This document shows, piece after piece, positions 7,443 to 17,084 of a stretch of DNA of 64,000 nt. The notes under the pieces are model-generated. The model worked only from the letters and a program-made list of their open reading frames with translations, ran no database searches and was not told the DNA's origin. How positions within the stretch are numbered: the stretch's first letter is position 1; every line of letters starts with the position of its first letter. The stretch comes from Bacillota bacterium (GTDB lineage Bacteria > Bacillota > Desulfotomaculia > Desulfotomaculales > Ammonificaceae). Location: NCBI GenBank assembly GCA_040755295.1, contig JBFMBK010000006.1, positions 1 through 64,000 of the forward strand, in the 5' to 3' direction. The translations under genes were made by a program, and so were the position numbers.

Positions 7443-8547
7443 TCACCCCGTCAAGCTTAGTCGGCCCCGGTTCTTCCCTTAGCGTCTTCGGTCTTGCGAA
7501 TATCATTCTACCGGCGGTTGTCTGCAAGACGCTCGTAACCGCTACCTTTACCGGCTGGCCGATGTGTTTCTTCCCGCCGTCTACAACTATCATCGTCCCA
7601 TCGTCAAGGTAAGCAACTCCCTGACCGGCTTCCTTGCCGTCCCGCACGACCTGGACGACCATCTCCTCGCCCGGAAGGACGATCGGCCGCAGGGCATTGG
7701 CCAATTCATTCACGTTCAGAACCTTAACTCCCTGAAGCTCCGCCACCTTGTTAAGGTTGAAATCGGTGGTGATAATTTTCCCGTTTGACTTTTTTGCCAG
7801 TTGAACCAGCTTGGCGTCAACCTCCTGCACGTTAGCCAGGTCCTGCACGTTCTCGTATATCTGGACCTTTACCTGAGCCTCTTTCCTTATCCTGTTGAGA
7901 ATATCCAACCCCCGGCGGCCGCGGTTCCTCTTCAATATATCGTTGGAATCAGCGATGTGCTGCAACTCATCAAGAACGAAAACCGGGATCATAAGCACCC
8001 CTTCTACAAAACCGCTGGCGCAAAGGTCAGCGATGCGCCCGTCTATAATCGCACTGGTATCCAAAACCTTTACGTTTCCCGGTGCGCGATTCTCTTTGGA
8101 AGACTTGTCCCTCAACTTAGAGAATGAAGCCATCATCCCCCAGAACTCCTCGCGTTTCTTCACTCCTATGGAAAAGCCCAGGTACCCAAGTAAAACAGTA
8201 ATACCGAGCCGGATTCCCGTTCCGATCGAACCTAACGCACTAAGGATGGCGCCGAATAAATTGGCAATTATAAGTCCGGCAATTAAACCAAGGACTCCCG
8301 CTAAAAGATCTGCAACCGGCATCCGTTGAAGATACTGCTCACCTTTCGTCGTTATCCAAATAACCCCGTTTATCAGACGGGGAGCAAGTAAACCGCCGAG
8401 CGCCAACCCGAATGCGGCAAATAAAAAGACAAGACCGATATTCGTTATTAAATGATACTCCCGGAACCGTAAAAGTACGAGGCCGGCCAACACGCCGCCG
8501 CCGCCAAAGACTAAAACCAATAAGAAAAAAATCGCTCTGCGAATCAA
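7429..8547 (-). CDS. yacL: Membrane-anchored PIN/TRAM domain protein YacL
   Basis: The 372-residue protein has four N-terminal membrane segments (about 1-125). A PIN-like nuclease domain follows, beginning KVLDTSAIIDGRI with the acidic residues of the family, then a C-terminal TRAM domain (VVQVVRDGKEAGQGVAYLDD). PIN/TRAM proteins are presumed RNA-binding nucleases; the substrate is unknown. The TTG at 8547 is preferred because it lies 9 bp behind GGAGGTG. An upstream GTG is inside that ribosome site. A strong promoter lies at 8596-8624. It sits between carD/disA and ispDF as in Bacillus. Confidence 0.9.
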   Translation of the reverse strand: MIRRAIFFLLVLVFGGGGVLAGLVLLRFREYHLITNIGLVFLFAAFGLALGGLLAPRLINGVIWITTKGEQYLQRMPVADLLAGVLGLIAGLIIANLFGAILSALGSIGTGIRLGITVLLGYLGFSIGVKKREEFWGMMASFSKLRDKSSKENRAPGNVKVLDTSAIIDGRIADLCASGFVEGVLMIPVFVLDELQHIADSNDILKRNRGRRGLDILNRIRKEAQVKVQIYENVQDLANVQEVDAKLVQLAKKSNGKIITTDFNLNKVAELQGVKVLNVNELANALRPIVLPGEEMVVQVVRDGKEAGQGVAYLDDGTMIVVDGGKKHIGQPVKVAVTSVLQTTAGRMIFARPKTLREEPGPTKLDGVNAVG

Positions 8548-8595
8548 AATCCGATTCACCTCCTTTCCCGAGATTCTTCTTTACCTTCTGTCCCA

Positions 8596-8624
8596 ATTAT
8601 ACGGATTCTATGCAGCATCTTCAA
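8596..8624 (-). promoter_or_regulatory. Sigma-A promoter of yacL
   Basis: TTGAAG (8619-8624) and TATAAT (8596-8601) on the minus strand are separated by 17 bp, about 50 bp upstream of the gene. The remaining 8625-8874 stretch up to the carD terminator shows no gene. Confidence 0.8.
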
Positions 8625-8874
8625 GGAGACCGTTATAAAATTTCACCTGCCCCATCAAGAGGCTTGGCGTCAAAACCGAGGTCTCCAGACTCATACAATC
8701 CGTACTTTTTTCAGTGTCCCGGAACACTTCGCGGATTATAACACCTTTGTGTTGACGGATTACGGTTTTTAAATAATATAAGGGGATTTAACGAACAACA
8801 GGAGTCAAAGTTTAATCGTTAGTCTGCGGGTCACAAGCGCAAGTTAAGTCGAGTGATAAAATATGCCCGAAACC

Positions 8875-8907
8875 AAAAACTGCGCCAGACCTGCTGGCGC
8901 AGTTTTT
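8875..8907. terminator. Bidirectional terminator after carD
   Basis: AAAAACTGCGCCA and TGGCGCAGTTTTT form a perfect 13-bp stem with a 7-nt loop. A/T runs at both ends let it act in either direction. It overlaps the carD stop codon. Confidence 0.9.
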
Positions 8908-9382
8908 ACGCAAACGCTTTGTCTAAGAGGCTTTTAGCTTTGTCCTCCTCAAGTTCGGTGGCCAGCACCAGCTCACTTATAAGAATTTGCTTGGCGTTTT
9001 CCAGCATCCGTTTTTCTCCTGAGGATAAACCTTTTTCCCGTTCCCTCCTGGCCAGATTGCGTACAACCTCCGCCACGGCAAATATACTTCCGCTTTTTAT
9101 CTTTTCTAAGTTTGCCCGATAACGGTGATTCCAGTTAGTGGGCATCGCGTTTGCAGAAGCCTTTAAAAGAGTAATCACCTGGCGGACTTCATCTTTGTCA
9201 ATTACCTGCCGGAGTCCAATCTCTTCGCCGTTTGCAATCGGGATCATCACCTTCATGTTGCCGACGGGGAGACGTAGGACGTAGTATTCTTTTGTTTCTC
9301 CCAGGATCTCCTCCTCCTCGATCGCCTCGATCACTCCAGCACCGTGCATGGGATAAACAACCTTGTCACCGATCTTGAACAA
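8906..9382 (-). CDS. CarD family transcriptional regulator
   Basis: The 158-residue protein begins FKIGDKVVYPMHGAGVIEAIEEEE, the Tudor-like RNA-polymerase-interacting domain of CarD/CdnL. A helical DNA-binding part follows (WNHRYRANLEKIKSG...). CarD proteins bind the polymerase beta subunit and stabilise open complexes. The TTG at 9382 is chosen because it lies 4 bp behind GGGAGGTGG. An ATG 22 codons upstream would start inside the promoter. Two tandem sigma-A promoters precede it, and a terminator isolates it from yacL. Confidence 0.92.
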   Translation of the reverse strand: MFKIGDKVVYPMHGAGVIEAIEEEEILGETKEYYVLRLPVGNMKVMIPIANGEEIGLRQVIDKDEVRQVITLLKASANAMPTNWNHRYRANLEKIKSGSIFAVAEVVRNLARREREKGLSSGEKRMLENAKQILISELVLATELEEDKAKSLLDKAFA

Positions 9383-9419
9383 CTGACCACCTCCCAGAGC
9401 TAATGAACCTATCGCTATA

Positions 9420-9448
9420 AAGATATCACCAGATGCCGGTTTTGTCAA
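9420..9448 (-). promoter_or_regulatory. carD promoter, proximal
   Basis: On the minus strand TTGACA (9443-9448) and TATCTT (9420-9425) are separated by 17 bp, about 38 bp upstream of the TTG start. Confidence 0.7.
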
Positions 9449-9457
9449 GGGCGTAGT

Positions 9458-9486
9458 ATTTTAACATAACCGAATTTGGCTGTCAA
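9458..9486 (-). promoter_or_regulatory. carD promoter, distal
   Basis: On the minus strand TTGACA (9481-9486) and TAAAAT (9458-9463) are separated by 17 bp. The element lies in tandem 38 bp upstream of the proximal promoter and just downstream of disA. Confidence 0.75.
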
Positions 9487-9515
9487 ATAATTTTTGCTCG
9501 TACAATAGAAAAATT

Positions 9516-10574
9516 TTACCGGTACCGCTCCTGCAGCAGCTGATTCCAATACCGCTTCAGACCCTCCTTGATGAGACGCGCCCGGGTCTCACCGATGCCT
9601 TCCACGTCGTCGAGTTCTTCGATAGAAGCTTGAAGAATCCGGCTGAAGTTGCCAAACGTGCGCGCAATGTTCTCGATAACCGGGAAAGGCAGGCGGGGCA
9701 GCCGGCTCAGAATCCGGTAACCGCGCGGTGACACGACCTGCTCAAGGATCCCGGCGCCTCCGGAAAAACCTAGGACCCTGGCGATGAGTGAAAGGTCCAG
9801 AAGGTCCTCCGCCGGCCAGCTTTCGATAATACTCAGGATGTCTTTGGGGGCTTTTTCTTCAACCACGTAATAATCCTGAATAATTAACAGACCTTCGTTT
9901 TCAACGTTTGTTACCAGTTCTTCGACCTGCATGACTATCAGGCGTCCCTCACTGCCGAGTTCGGAGATGTAGTGTTCTATTTCCTTAACTATGCGAAGGG
10001 TCATCTCGGTACGCTGGATAGCCTTTGCGACCTCGAACAAAGTAACCGTGTCCTCAAATTCGAGCACCGTCAGGTTAACTACCGCCTGGTTCAGAACTGC
10101 GCGGTATTTTTCCAGGGTCTGAACTGCCTGGTTGGCCTTGGCCAGGACGACCTCAAGATCCCTCAAAACATATTTGGTTGAACCCTTGTATACGGTGATC
10201 ACCCCGCGCCGCTGGGAGATCGAAATAACCAGCATGCCGGTCTGCTTCGCAACCCGTTCCGCCGTCCGGTGTCTGATACCGGTCTCGGAAGAGGGGATAC
10301 TGAGATCGGGGATCAACTGGGCGTTGGCCGCCATAATTCGTTTGGTGTCTTCGCTTACAATTATCGCGCCGTCCATTTTGGCAAGCTCGTACAACCGTGC
10401 GGGTGAAAACTCAGCGTTGACCACAAAGCCTCCCTCCGCAATCTCCATTACCTTGTCGTTATCGCCGACGACTATCAGCGCCCCGCTTTTTGAGCGCAGG
10501 ATGTGTTCGAGACCCTCTCTAAGCGGCGTCCCAGGCGCCACCGTTCGCAGGATTTTCAGCAATTGCCTCTCCAT
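9516..10574 (-). CDS. disA: DNA integrity scanning diadenylate cyclase DisA
   Basis: The 352-residue protein makes the second messenger c-di-AMP from two ATP while scanning DNA for branched structures. The DAC domain has the DGA motif (KMDGAIIVSEDT) and the RHR motif (ETGIRHRTAERVAKQ). A helical linker and C-terminal helix-hairpin-helix repeats (LDDVEGIGETRARLIKEG) bind DNA. Length is typical. The ATG follows GGAGGTCGTTC. It follows radA as in Bacillus, and the radA terminator at 10769 suggests separate transcription. The upstream gap contains a short GGGATGT/ACATCTC hairpin. Confidence 0.97.
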   Translation of the reverse strand: MERQLLKILRTVAPGTPLREGLEHILRSKSGALIVVGDNDKVMEIAEGGFVVNAEFSPARLYELAKMDGAIIVSEDTKRIMAANAQLIPDLSIPSSETGIRHRTAERVAKQTGMLVISISQRRGVITVYKGSTKYVLRDLEVVLAKANQAVQTLEKYRAVLNQAVVNLTVLEFEDTVTLFEVAKAIQRTEMTLRIVKEIEHYISELGSEGRLIVMQVEELVTNVENEGLLIIQDYYVVEEKAPKDILSIIESWPAEDLLDLSLIARVLGFSGGAGILEQVVSPRGYRILSRLPRLPFPVIENIARTFGNFSRILQASIEELDDVEGIGETRARLIKEGLKRYWNQLLQERYR

Positions 10575-10768
10575 GAACGACCTCCTTCGTATCGGCCGCC
10601 AGGTATAGAAGACTGCTGCAAAACTATGCCCAGCAATTGGGAAGTGCGAGGTGGGATGTTAGACATCTCACTTCTCAAACAGTCTCCGTGACCTTTGCTA
10701 AGTTAACTGCCGAAAGACTTTGGGTGTCTTTCTATCGGTTAATTCGTTCAGCAACACTTTTCTTAAAG

Positions 10769-10795
10769 AAAAGCATCCCCCGGCAGGGGGCTTTT
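10769..10795 (-). terminator. Terminator of radA
   Basis: On the minus strand AAAAGCCCCC-TGCC-GGGGGATGCTTTT forms a GC-rich stem followed by T residues, 23 bp past the radA stop. Confidence 0.8.
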
Positions 10796-10817
10796 GGAAC
10801 CGGACGGTCAGGCGCCG

Positions 10818-12152
10818 TTACGATTCCAGAGCGGCCTCCAGCGCCTCGCCGAGAGTCGCCGCGCGGACCGTTTCGAGGTGGTTCTTAATCTCGGGCCCCG
10901 GACAGACAACCGCTCTTTTAAAACCGAGTTTAGCCGCTTCCTTCAGACGAGCATTGAGCGCGTTGACCGGACGTATCTCGCCGGTCAGCCCTACTTCACC
11001 GACTACGACCGTACCCGGTACAACCGCCACCTCCCGGTGGCTTGAAGCCACCGCTACGGCGACCGCCAGATCGGCGGCCGGTTCAACGATTTTTACGCCG
11101 CCGACGGCGTTAATATAAGTGTCACAGTTTCCAAGCCTGAGTCCGACCTTTTTATCGAGAACCGCAATCAGAAGCGCAGCCCGGTTGATGTCGAAGCCCG
11201 CCGTCATTCGCCGGGGCACGCCGTACGGGTTTGTAGAGACAAGCGCCTGCACCTCCACCAAAAGCGGCCGCGTCCCCTGAAGGACCGGCACAACCACCGA
11301 TCCCACCACCGGGTGCTGCTGCTCCGATCCCAGGAAAAGGGCCGAAGGGTTCGCAACGTCCACCAACCCTTCCTCACGCATTTCAAAGACCCCTATTTCG
11401 TCGGTCGCTCCAAAACGGTTCTTTACTCCGCGCAAGATGCGATAGTTGTGATGGCGGTCGCCTTCAAAATAAAGCACCACGTCGACGGCGTGTTCCAGCA
11501 ATCGCGGACCGGCCAGAATACCGTCCTTGGTAACGTGCCCGATGAGGAAGACAGGCGTTTCCGTGCCCTTGGCCACCTGTTGAAACTCGGCGGCGCATTC
11601 CCGGACCTGCGCAACACTCCCCGGGACCGCCTGCACCTGGGGCTGTGTAGTGGTTTGGATCGAGTCGATCACCACGGCGCGAGGGCTAAGCGCCTCAATA
11701 TGCTCCTTAATCACTTCCACATCGGTCTCCGCGGCTATAAAGATGTTTGCGGTACCGATGCCCAGTCGTTTAGCCCGCAGGGAAACCTGCCTTGCGGATT
11801 CTTCGCCGGTGACGTAAAGCACCGGGCCCCCCTTGCTGAGATTCCGGGCGACCTGCAGGAGCAGGGTGGATTTTCCGATACCGGGGTCGCCGCCGATAAG
11901 GATTAGGGAACCGGGGACGATTCCACCGCCGAGAACGCGGTCAAATTCGGAGATGCCGACAGGCAAGCGAATTTCTTCCGCGGCCGTCTCTTGAAGGTTA
12001 TGAAGGACCGCACCGGTTTTATTTTTCTTTTTATCCGTGGAATCGGATATGACGTTTATGAATGAATCCCAGTTCCCGCAGGCCGGGCACCGGCCTACCC
12101 AGCGGGTTGACTGGTAACCGCAAGCAGAGCACTGGAAATCCGTCTTAATCAT
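10818..12152 (-). CDS. radA: DNA repair protein RadA/Sms
   Basis: The 444-residue RecA-like helicase promotes branch migration during recombination. It has an N-terminal zinc finger (CSACGYQS and CPACGNW), a Walker A loop (GGDPGIGKSTLL), the RadA signature KNRFGATDEIGVFEM, and a C-terminal Lon-protease-like domain. The ATG is consistent with family length. A promoter at 12186-12214 and a terminator on each side mark it as its own unit, although gene order matches the ctsR-disA cluster of Bacillus. Confidence 0.97.
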   Translation of the reverse strand: MIKTDFQCSACGYQSTRWVGRCPACGNWDSFINVISDSTDKKKNKTGAVLHNLQETAAEEIRLPVGISEFDRVLGGGIVPGSLILIGGDPGIGKSTLLLQVARNLSKGGPVLYVTGEESARQVSLRAKRLGIGTANIFIAAETDVEVIKEHIEALSPRAVVIDSIQTTTQPQVQAVPGSVAQVRECAAEFQQVAKGTETPVFLIGHVTKDGILAGPRLLEHAVDVVLYFEGDRHHNYRILRGVKNRFGATDEIGVFEMREEGLVDVANPSALFLGSEQQHPVVGSVVVPVLQGTRPLLVEVQALVSTNPYGVPRRMTAGFDINRAALLIAVLDKKVGLRLGNCDTYINAVGGVKIVEPAADLAVAVAVASSHREVAVVPGTVVVGEVGLTGEIRPVNALNARLKEAAKLGFKRAVVCPGPEIKNHLETVRAATLGEALEAALES

Positions 12153-12185
12153 ACCAAACCCCTAACTTTTCCAGAGACAAACACC

Positions 12186-12214
12186 TGTATACATTTTAAA
12201 TCATGTTTCTACAA
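12186..12214 (-). promoter_or_regulatory. Putative sigma-A promoter of radA
   Basis: On the minus strand TTGTAG (12209-12214) and TATACA (12186-12191) are spaced by 17 bp, 34 bp upstream of the ATG. It lies after the clpC terminator, where a new promoter is needed. Confidence 0.6.
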
Positions 12215-12311
12215 AAAAAAAGTGTAAGTCTTCAGTACGCTCGACTCCGTCCGACGGCCACCTTGGCGCCACGCCTTCTGGCGGCGTTCCGTAATTGTAA
12301 CGCCTCCGAAT

Positions 12312-12339
12312 AAAAAATCCCGCTTATTAAGGCGGGATT
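12312..12339 (-). terminator. Terminator of the ctsR-clpC operon
   Basis: On the minus strand AATCCCGCC and GCGGGATT pair around a short loop and are followed by TTTTTATT, directly after the clpC stop codon. Confidence 0.88.
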
Positions 12340-12348
12340 AATCTCTTT

Positions 12349-14775
12349 TTAGACCTTTTTCACGGTTACTTTCCCCTGCACGGCGTCGACGGCAACCCTG
12401 TCACCCTTGGTATAAGTGCCCTTAAGAAGTTCCTCGGACAATTCATCCTCCACCATACGCTGAATGGTACGACGCAGAGGCCTGGCGCCGAATTTTTCGT
12501 CGATCCCTTCCTTCGCCAGAAGGTCCTTCATGCCTTCTTTGAACTCCACCACGACATTTTGCTCCTGAAGTCTTTTCGCCACATCCTTGAGCATCAAATC
12601 CACTATCGCCCGGACGTGCTCGTTTGATAACGCGTGGAAGACGATGATCTCATCGACCCGGTTCAGGAACTCGGGCCTGAAGGTGCGGTGGAGTTCGCCC
12701 ATCACCTGCTCCTTCATCGTGTTGTAAGCTTCCTTTTGTTCCTCGCCGGCCTTGAACCCCAGTCTTCCTTCTTTTTTCAGAAAGCTGACGCCCACGTTGG
12801 AGGTCATAATTATCACCGTGTTCTTGAAATCGACCGTGCGCCCCTTGGAATCGGTTAACCTGCCGTCTTCCATCACCTGGAGCAGGATATTGAAGACATC
12901 CGGGTGCGCCTTCTCGATCTCGTCAAGCAGCACCACCGTATACGGACGTCTCCTGACCGCTTCCGTGAGTTGGCCGCCTTCTTCGTGTCCGACATAGCCG
13001 GGCGGTGCGCCGACCAGCCGCGACACGGTATGGCGCTCCATGTATTCGGACATATCGATTCGGACCGTGGCATCCTCATCCCCGAAAAGGACCTCGGCAA
13101 GCGCTCTCGCCAGTTCGGTTTTACCCACACCGGTAGGCCCCAGGAAGATAAAGCTTCCTATCGGCCGCCGCGGGTCCTTGAGCCCTGCCCGAGCGCGCCT
13201 GATGGCGCGGGATACGGCGGTCACGGCCTCATCCTGTCCGACAACGCGCTGGTGAAGAGTCTCCTCCATTTTCAATAAACGCTCTGTCTCTTCGAGCTTT
13301 AGTTCCTTCACCGGAACGCCCGTCCAGCTCGACGCAATCTCCGCGATATCCTCAGGACCTACCACGAGTTCCCCTTCGGTTTGTTTGGCACGCCATGTCT
13401 CGCGCGCGGTTTCGATTTCGCCGCGAAGCCGCGCCTCCTGGTCGCGGAACTGCGCCGCTTTTTCGAACTCCTGCGCCGTTATCGCCGCTTCTTTCTCCTT
13501 CCGCAGTTCTTCTATACCTTCCTCGAGCTCCTTGAGGTCCGGCGGCGGTGTGAAAGCGCGGAGCCTCACCCGCGAAGCGGCTTCATCAACGAGGTCTATG
13601 GCCTTATCCGGCAAAAAGCGGTCGGTGATATAACGGTCCGACAGCCTTGCCGCCGCGTCGATGGCTTCATCCGTAATCCTGACCCGGTGGTGCGCCTCGT
13701 AACGGTCGCGCAAACCCTTGAGTATGGCGATGGTGTCCTCAACCGTCGGCTCGTTCACCGATACCGGCTGGAACCTGCGCTCCAGGGCAGGGTCTCGCTC
13801 TATGTGCTTGCGGTACTCGTTAAGCGTAGTCGCGCCGATGCACTGCAACTCGCCCCGCGCCAATGCGGGTTTCAGGATATTGGCGGCGTCGATCGCTCCC
13901 TCGGCCGCGCCGGCGCCGATCAGGGTGTGCAACTCGTCGATAAAAACGATAACGTTACCGGCGCTTTTGATCTCGTCAACAATTTTCTTGAGGCGCTCCT
14001 CAAACTCGCCGCGGTATTTGGTGCCCGCAACCACCGAAGCCATGTCGAGCGCCACCACGCGCTTGTTCTCCAGCACCTCGGGCACTTTGCCCGACGAGAT
14101 GCGTTGCGCCAAGCCCTCGGCGACCGCCGTTTTTCCCACGCCCGGGTCGCCTATCAGCACCGGGTTATTTTTGGTGCGCCGGCTGAGGATCTGAATAACC
14201 CGTTCGATTTCGTTCTGCCGTCCGATTACCGGGTCGAGCCTGTCCTCCTTCGCCAGGTGTGTGAGGTCGCGCGCATACTGGTCCAGTACCGGGGTCTTAT
14301 TCGCGCCCTTCTCCACCCCCGGTCCGGGGCCGCCGGGGACACCGTTGCCGATCGCCTCCACCACCGCCGCCCGGACGCGTTCCAGTTCGATACCGGAAGC
14401 ACCCAGGACCCGCGCCGCTATTCCTTCGCCCTCCCGAATCAGACCGAGAAGGAGGTGCTCCGTCCCGATGTAGTTGTTACCCAGATGGCGCGCCTCGTCG
14501 ATCGCCAGTTCCAGGACACGTTTCGCCCTCGGTGTAAGGGCTACCTCTTGCGCAACCGGGCTCTCACCCGGTTCCACCATCTGCTTGACCTGCGCCAGCA
14601 CGGACTCGGGATCTACACCCATCTCCGTCAAAACCCTCGCCGCCACCCCTTCACCCTCGCGCAGCAAACCGAGAAGTATATGTTCCGTCCCGACAAACGG
14701 GTATTGCATCCTGCGCGCTTCTTCCTGCGCCAGAAGCAGTACTTTCTGCGCCTTTCTTGTAAATCTTCCGAACAT
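12349..14775 (-). CDS. clpC: ATP-dependent Clp protease ATPase subunit ClpC
   Basis: The 808-residue AAA+ unfoldase feeds proteins to ClpP. It has two Clp_N repeats (1-145), a first ATPase domain with [15 protein letters not shown], a UVR-type coiled-coil middle domain ([20 protein letters not shown]), a second ATPase domain with [16 protein letters not shown], and a D2-small C-terminal domain. The ATG follows GAGGAGGTAGG. It ends the ctsR-mcsA-mcsB-clpC stress operon; a 182-bp repeat separates it from mcsB. Long plus-strand ORFs across it are antisense shadows. Confidence 0.98.
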   Translation of the reverse strand: MFGRFTRKAQKVLLLAQEEARRMQYPFVGTEHILLGLLREGEGVAARVLTEMGVDPESVLAQVKQMVEPGESPVAQEVALTPRAKRVLELAIDEARHLGNNYIGTEHLLLGLIREGEGIAARVLGASGIELERVRAAVVEAIGNGVPGGPGPGVEKGANKTPVLDQYARDLTHLAKEDRLDPVIGRQNEIERVIQILSRRTKNNPVLIGDPGVGKTAVAEGLAQRISSGKVPEVLENKRVVALDMASVVAGTKYRGEFEERLKKIVDEIKSAGNVIVFIDELHTLIGAGAAEGAIDAANILKPALARGELQCIGATTLNEYRKHIERDPALERRFQPVSVNEPTVEDTIAILKGLRDRYEAHHRVRITDEAIDAAARLSDRYITDRFLPDKAIDLVDEAASRVRLRAFTPPPDLKELEEGIEELRKEKEAAITAQEFEKAAQFRDQEARLRGEIETARETWRAKQTEGELVVGPEDIAEIASSWTGVPVKELKLEETERLLKMEETLHQRVVGQDEAVTAVSRAIRRARAGLKDPRRPIGSFIFLGPTGVGKTELARALAEVLFGDEDATVRIDMSEYMERHTVSRLVGAPPGYVGHEEGGQLTEAVRRRPYTVVLLDEIEKAHPDVFNILLQVMEDGRLTDSKGRTVDFKNTVIIMTSNVGVSFLKKEGRLGFKAGEEQKEAYNTMKEQVMGELHRTFRPEFLNRVDEIIVFHALSNEHVRAIVDLMLKDVAKRLQEQNVVVEFKEGMKDLLAKEGIDEKFGARPLRRTIQRMVEDELSEELLKGTYTKGDRVAVDAVQGKVTVKKV

Positions 14776-14792
14776 CTCGTCCTACCTCCTCA

Positions 14793-14935
14793 GAAAATAA
14801 ATCAACCGCCCAGACACCAAGAACGCCATGTATCAAGAAAAGGATTATGTGATAACACTTAACTCGCTGGTTCCACGTAAATTTTCATCGTTCGTGGTGC
14901 CGCCTAAGGCGGCATGGGGCAATCCCTTGAAAATA
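14793..14935 (+). repeat. Intergenic repeat, sister copy of 121-293
   Basis: This block between mcsB and clpC is highly similar to 121-293 along its whole length but lacks that copy's 25-bp inverted repeat. It may carry RNA hairpins (GCCGCCTAAGGCGGC). It interrupts an operon that in other Firmicutes has little or no gap here. Confidence 0.75.
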
Positions 14936-14957
14936 ATCCGGATCCAAATCGAATCTA

Positions 14958-16052
14958 CTACTTCTTACTTCCGTATTTTCCATTCTTACCCGATTGTAGA
15001 CGCTCGCGGATCAGCCGGGCCCGCAGCATATCACGCTCAAAGGGTTTAAGCTCTTTTCCGGCCATTTTGGTGAGAAAGGCCGGTTGGATAAGCACCATAA
15101 GCTCGGATACCAAACCCAGCGGGATAATCTGTATTACTTTCAACGCAAGTCCGAGACGCAGGTCCGAAAGACAGCGCATCGCCTCCTCCGAGTTGATTAC
15201 CCTTGCGTACTGCAGTACCCCGTAAGAACGGAAAATCCTGTCCTCCAGGGCCCCGCGCTGTTTTTGGTAGAGACCCTGGCGGGACTCGCGTTCCTGAGTT
15301 ACCAGCCGCCGGGCCAAAGCCGTAAGGTTGCTGATAATCTCGTCCTCACTCCGGCCGAGGGTGATCTGGTTTGAAATCTGGAATAGGTCCCCGGCAGCCC
15401 TCGTGCCCTCACCGTAAAGGCCGCGGACCGCCAGACCGAGCTTGCTCAAACCGGAAACAACATCCTCCAGGACCCTTGTGGCAACCAGGCCCGGAAGATG
15501 CATCATCACCGAAGCACGCATGCCCGTCCCTACATTGGTCGGACAAGCGCTGAGATAACCGAATTCCTCGTTGAAAGCATATTCGAGCGTCGCCTCTAGT
15601 TCATCATCCACCCGGCTCGCCAGCCGCCAGCACTCTTCAAGCGCCAGGCCCGGCTTCAGACACTGGACGCGCAGGTGATCTTCCTCGTTGACCATAATGC
15701 CCACCATCTCGTCCGACCGTAAAACCACCGCCTTCTCTTGAGGATCGCCCTTGAGGAAATCCGGGCTTACCAGGTGTTTCTCCACCAGAATTCGCCGCTC
15801 CACCGGCGTCAGTTCGGCCAGAAGGGACACCTCGAACCGGCCTACCTTTTTGACGGATTCGGGGCGCTCGACTGCCAGACGAACGGCGTGGATGACTTCT
15901 CCCGCCTGCTCGCGACTCAAGCGATGCGGGAAAGGGTATGTCGCAAGGTTGCGGGCGATCCGGATCCGGCTGGAAACCACCACGTCCTCTTCCGCGCCGC
16001 CGCCCTCCATCCAGTAGCTGTGAGGGTCGGCCAAAGTTTCTCGCAACGCCAT
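14958..16052 (-). CDS. mcsB: Protein arginine kinase McsB
   Basis: The 364-residue phosphagen-kinase-like enzyme phosphorylates arginine residues and so marks proteins for ClpC-ClpP. The N-terminal kinase domain shows SSRIRIARNLATYPFP, and the catalytic region VLRSDEMVGIMVNEEDHLRVQ. A C-terminal dimerisation/pArg-binding domain follows. The ATG at 16052 lies behind AAGGGGGAAAG and is 1 bp after the mcsA stop. An upstream in-frame start at 16082 lies inside mcsA and is less likely. Neighbours mcsA, ctsR and clpC confirm the assignment. Confidence 0.95.
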   Translation of the reverse strand: MALRETLADPHSYWMEGGGAEEDVVVSSRIRIARNLATYPFPHRLSREQAGEVIHAVRLAVERPESVKKVGRFEVSLLAELTPVERRILVEKHLVSPDFLKGDPQEKAVVLRSDEMVGIMVNEEDHLRVQCLKPGLALEECWRLASRVDDELEATLEYAFNEEFGYLSACPTNVGTGMRASVMMHLPGLVATRVLEDVVSGLSKLGLAVRGLYGEGTRAAGDLFQISNQITLGRSEDEIISNLTALARRLVTQERESRQGLYQKQRGALEDRIFRSYGVLQYARVINSEEAMRCLSDLRLGLALKVIQIIPLGLVSELMVLIQPAFLTKMAGKELKPFERDMLRARLIRERLQSGKNGKYGSKK

Positions 16053-16053
16053 T

Positions 16054-16560
16054 TTACTTTCCCCCTTCCAACCCCTTTTCAAGGTCCCGTATCCGGTCTC
16101 GAATCTCCGCCGCTTTTTCGAATTCTTCCTTGCGCACTACCGCTTCAAGTTCCCTGCGGAGACGTTTGAGTTCCTGCTTCTTCCCGGCCAGTTTTCCGCA
16201 GCGCTGCGGCAGCTTGCCTATATGCTGGGTTGTACCGTGAACCCGCCGCAGGATTTGATCGACCGCAGGACGCAGCGACGTATAACAGTCGGCGCATCCG
16301 AAAAGCCCCCGTCCTGCGAACTCCTGTTCCGTTAAACCGCAGTTCAGACACCGGCCGTACGCCGGTTCCACCGGAGCCTTCTGCTCTTCATACAAACCGC
16401 CGAGAAGGTTGTGCAGCACAAACTGCGGCATTACCCCGAAACCGGTAATCCCCGCCTCCCGCGCGCATTCCTCGCAAAGATGTATCTCCTGCTTCTTGCT
16501 GTTCGTTATTTCCGTATAGTGAACCGTTGCCGGTCTCTTGTTGCATCTTTCGCAAACCAT
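16054..16560 (-). CDS. mcsA: Protein-arginine kinase activator McsA
   Basis: The 168-residue protein has two zinc-binding cysteine pairs at the N-terminus (MVCERCNKRPA, then LCEECAREAG) and two more in CLNCGL/FGCADCY. A C-terminal UVR motif (LRRELEAVVRKEEFEKAAEIRD) follows. McsA activates the arginine kinase McsB. The ATG at 16560 follows GGAGGGGAAGACC; an in-frame start 14 codons upstream lacks support. It is tightly packed between ctsR and mcsB. Confidence 0.94.
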   Translation of the reverse strand: MVCERCNKRPATVHYTEITNSKKQEIHLCEECAREAGITGFGVMPQFVLHNLLGGLYEEQKAPVEPAYGRCLNCGLTEQEFAGRGLFGCADCYTSLRPAVDQILRRVHGTTQHIGKLPQRCGKLAGKKQELKRLRRELEAVVRKEEFEKAAEIRDRIRDLEKGLEGGK

Positions 16561-16579
16561 GGTCTTCCCCTCCAAATCC

Positions 16580-17047
16580 TTACCGTTTAAACACCGCCGC
16601 AACCATATTCTTAAACAGCGCCGCCCTCAGTCTGTTCCCGGCAGACGGCGATTCCCTGATGACCTCGGAAGAAACCGCCGCCAGCATCAGTCTTGCTTCC
16701 CTCACGGAAATCAGCCCTTCCGCTTCAAGTCTCTTTATCACCGCAGCGGCTTCAGGCTGGGAGACCGATTCCCCGGCAGACTCGAAAATATCGCGCGCAA
16801 GCTCCTCGAACGTCCCCAAAGGCAACCGCGAAATCCTCAGAAACCCGCCTCCGCCCCGCCGGCTCTCAATCAAAAACCCGTGCTGCAGTGTAAACCGCGT
16901 GGCTAAGACGTAGTTTATCTGCGAAGGCACACAACGGAAATAGATCGCCAGGGAATTCCGCTGCAACTCAATCTCCCCGGAAGGGCTCTGTGCCAGCAAA
17001 GCCTTGATGTGCCTTTCAATTTCGTCCGAGAGGCGCACGAATACCAT
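16580..17047 (-). CDS. ctsR: Transcriptional repressor CtsR
   Basis: The 155-residue repressor of class III heat-shock genes has an N-terminal winged helix-turn-helix (LSDEIERHIKALLAQ...EIELQRNSLAIYFRCVPSQINY). The glycine-rich wing RRGGGGFLRI acts as thermosensor in the family, and a helical C-terminal domain is the target of McsB. The second ATG (17047) lies 8 bp behind GGAG and is taken as the start; 17053 is the alternative. It probably autoregulates the operon through the site at 17068-17084. Confidence 0.94.
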   Translation of the reverse strand: MVFVRLSDEIERHIKALLAQSPSGEIELQRNSLAIYFRCVPSQINYVLATRFTLQHGFLIESRRGGGGFLRISRLPLGTFEELARDIFESAGESVSQPEAAAVIKRLEAEGLISVREARLMLAAVSSEVIRESPSAGNRLRAALFKNMVAAVFKR

Positions 17048-17067
17048 GAACATCGCTCCAAAATATA

Positions 17068-17084
17068 TTTGACTTTAACTAACC
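17068..17084 (-). promoter_or_regulatory. Possible CtsR operator
   Basis: On the minus strand the heptad AGTCAAA (17068-17074) is preceded, with a 3-bp gap, by GGTTAGT. The CtsR box is a tandem GGTCAAA-N3-GGTCAAA. One half matches well and the other only at about four positions. It lies about 20 bp upstream of the ctsR start, where autoregulation would act. Confidence 0.35.

Noticed and set aside
13381-14862. 493-residue open frame on the plus strand over clpC
   Set aside because: It is exactly antisense to clpC, has no ribosome site and its residues reflect complementary codons of the high-GC gene.
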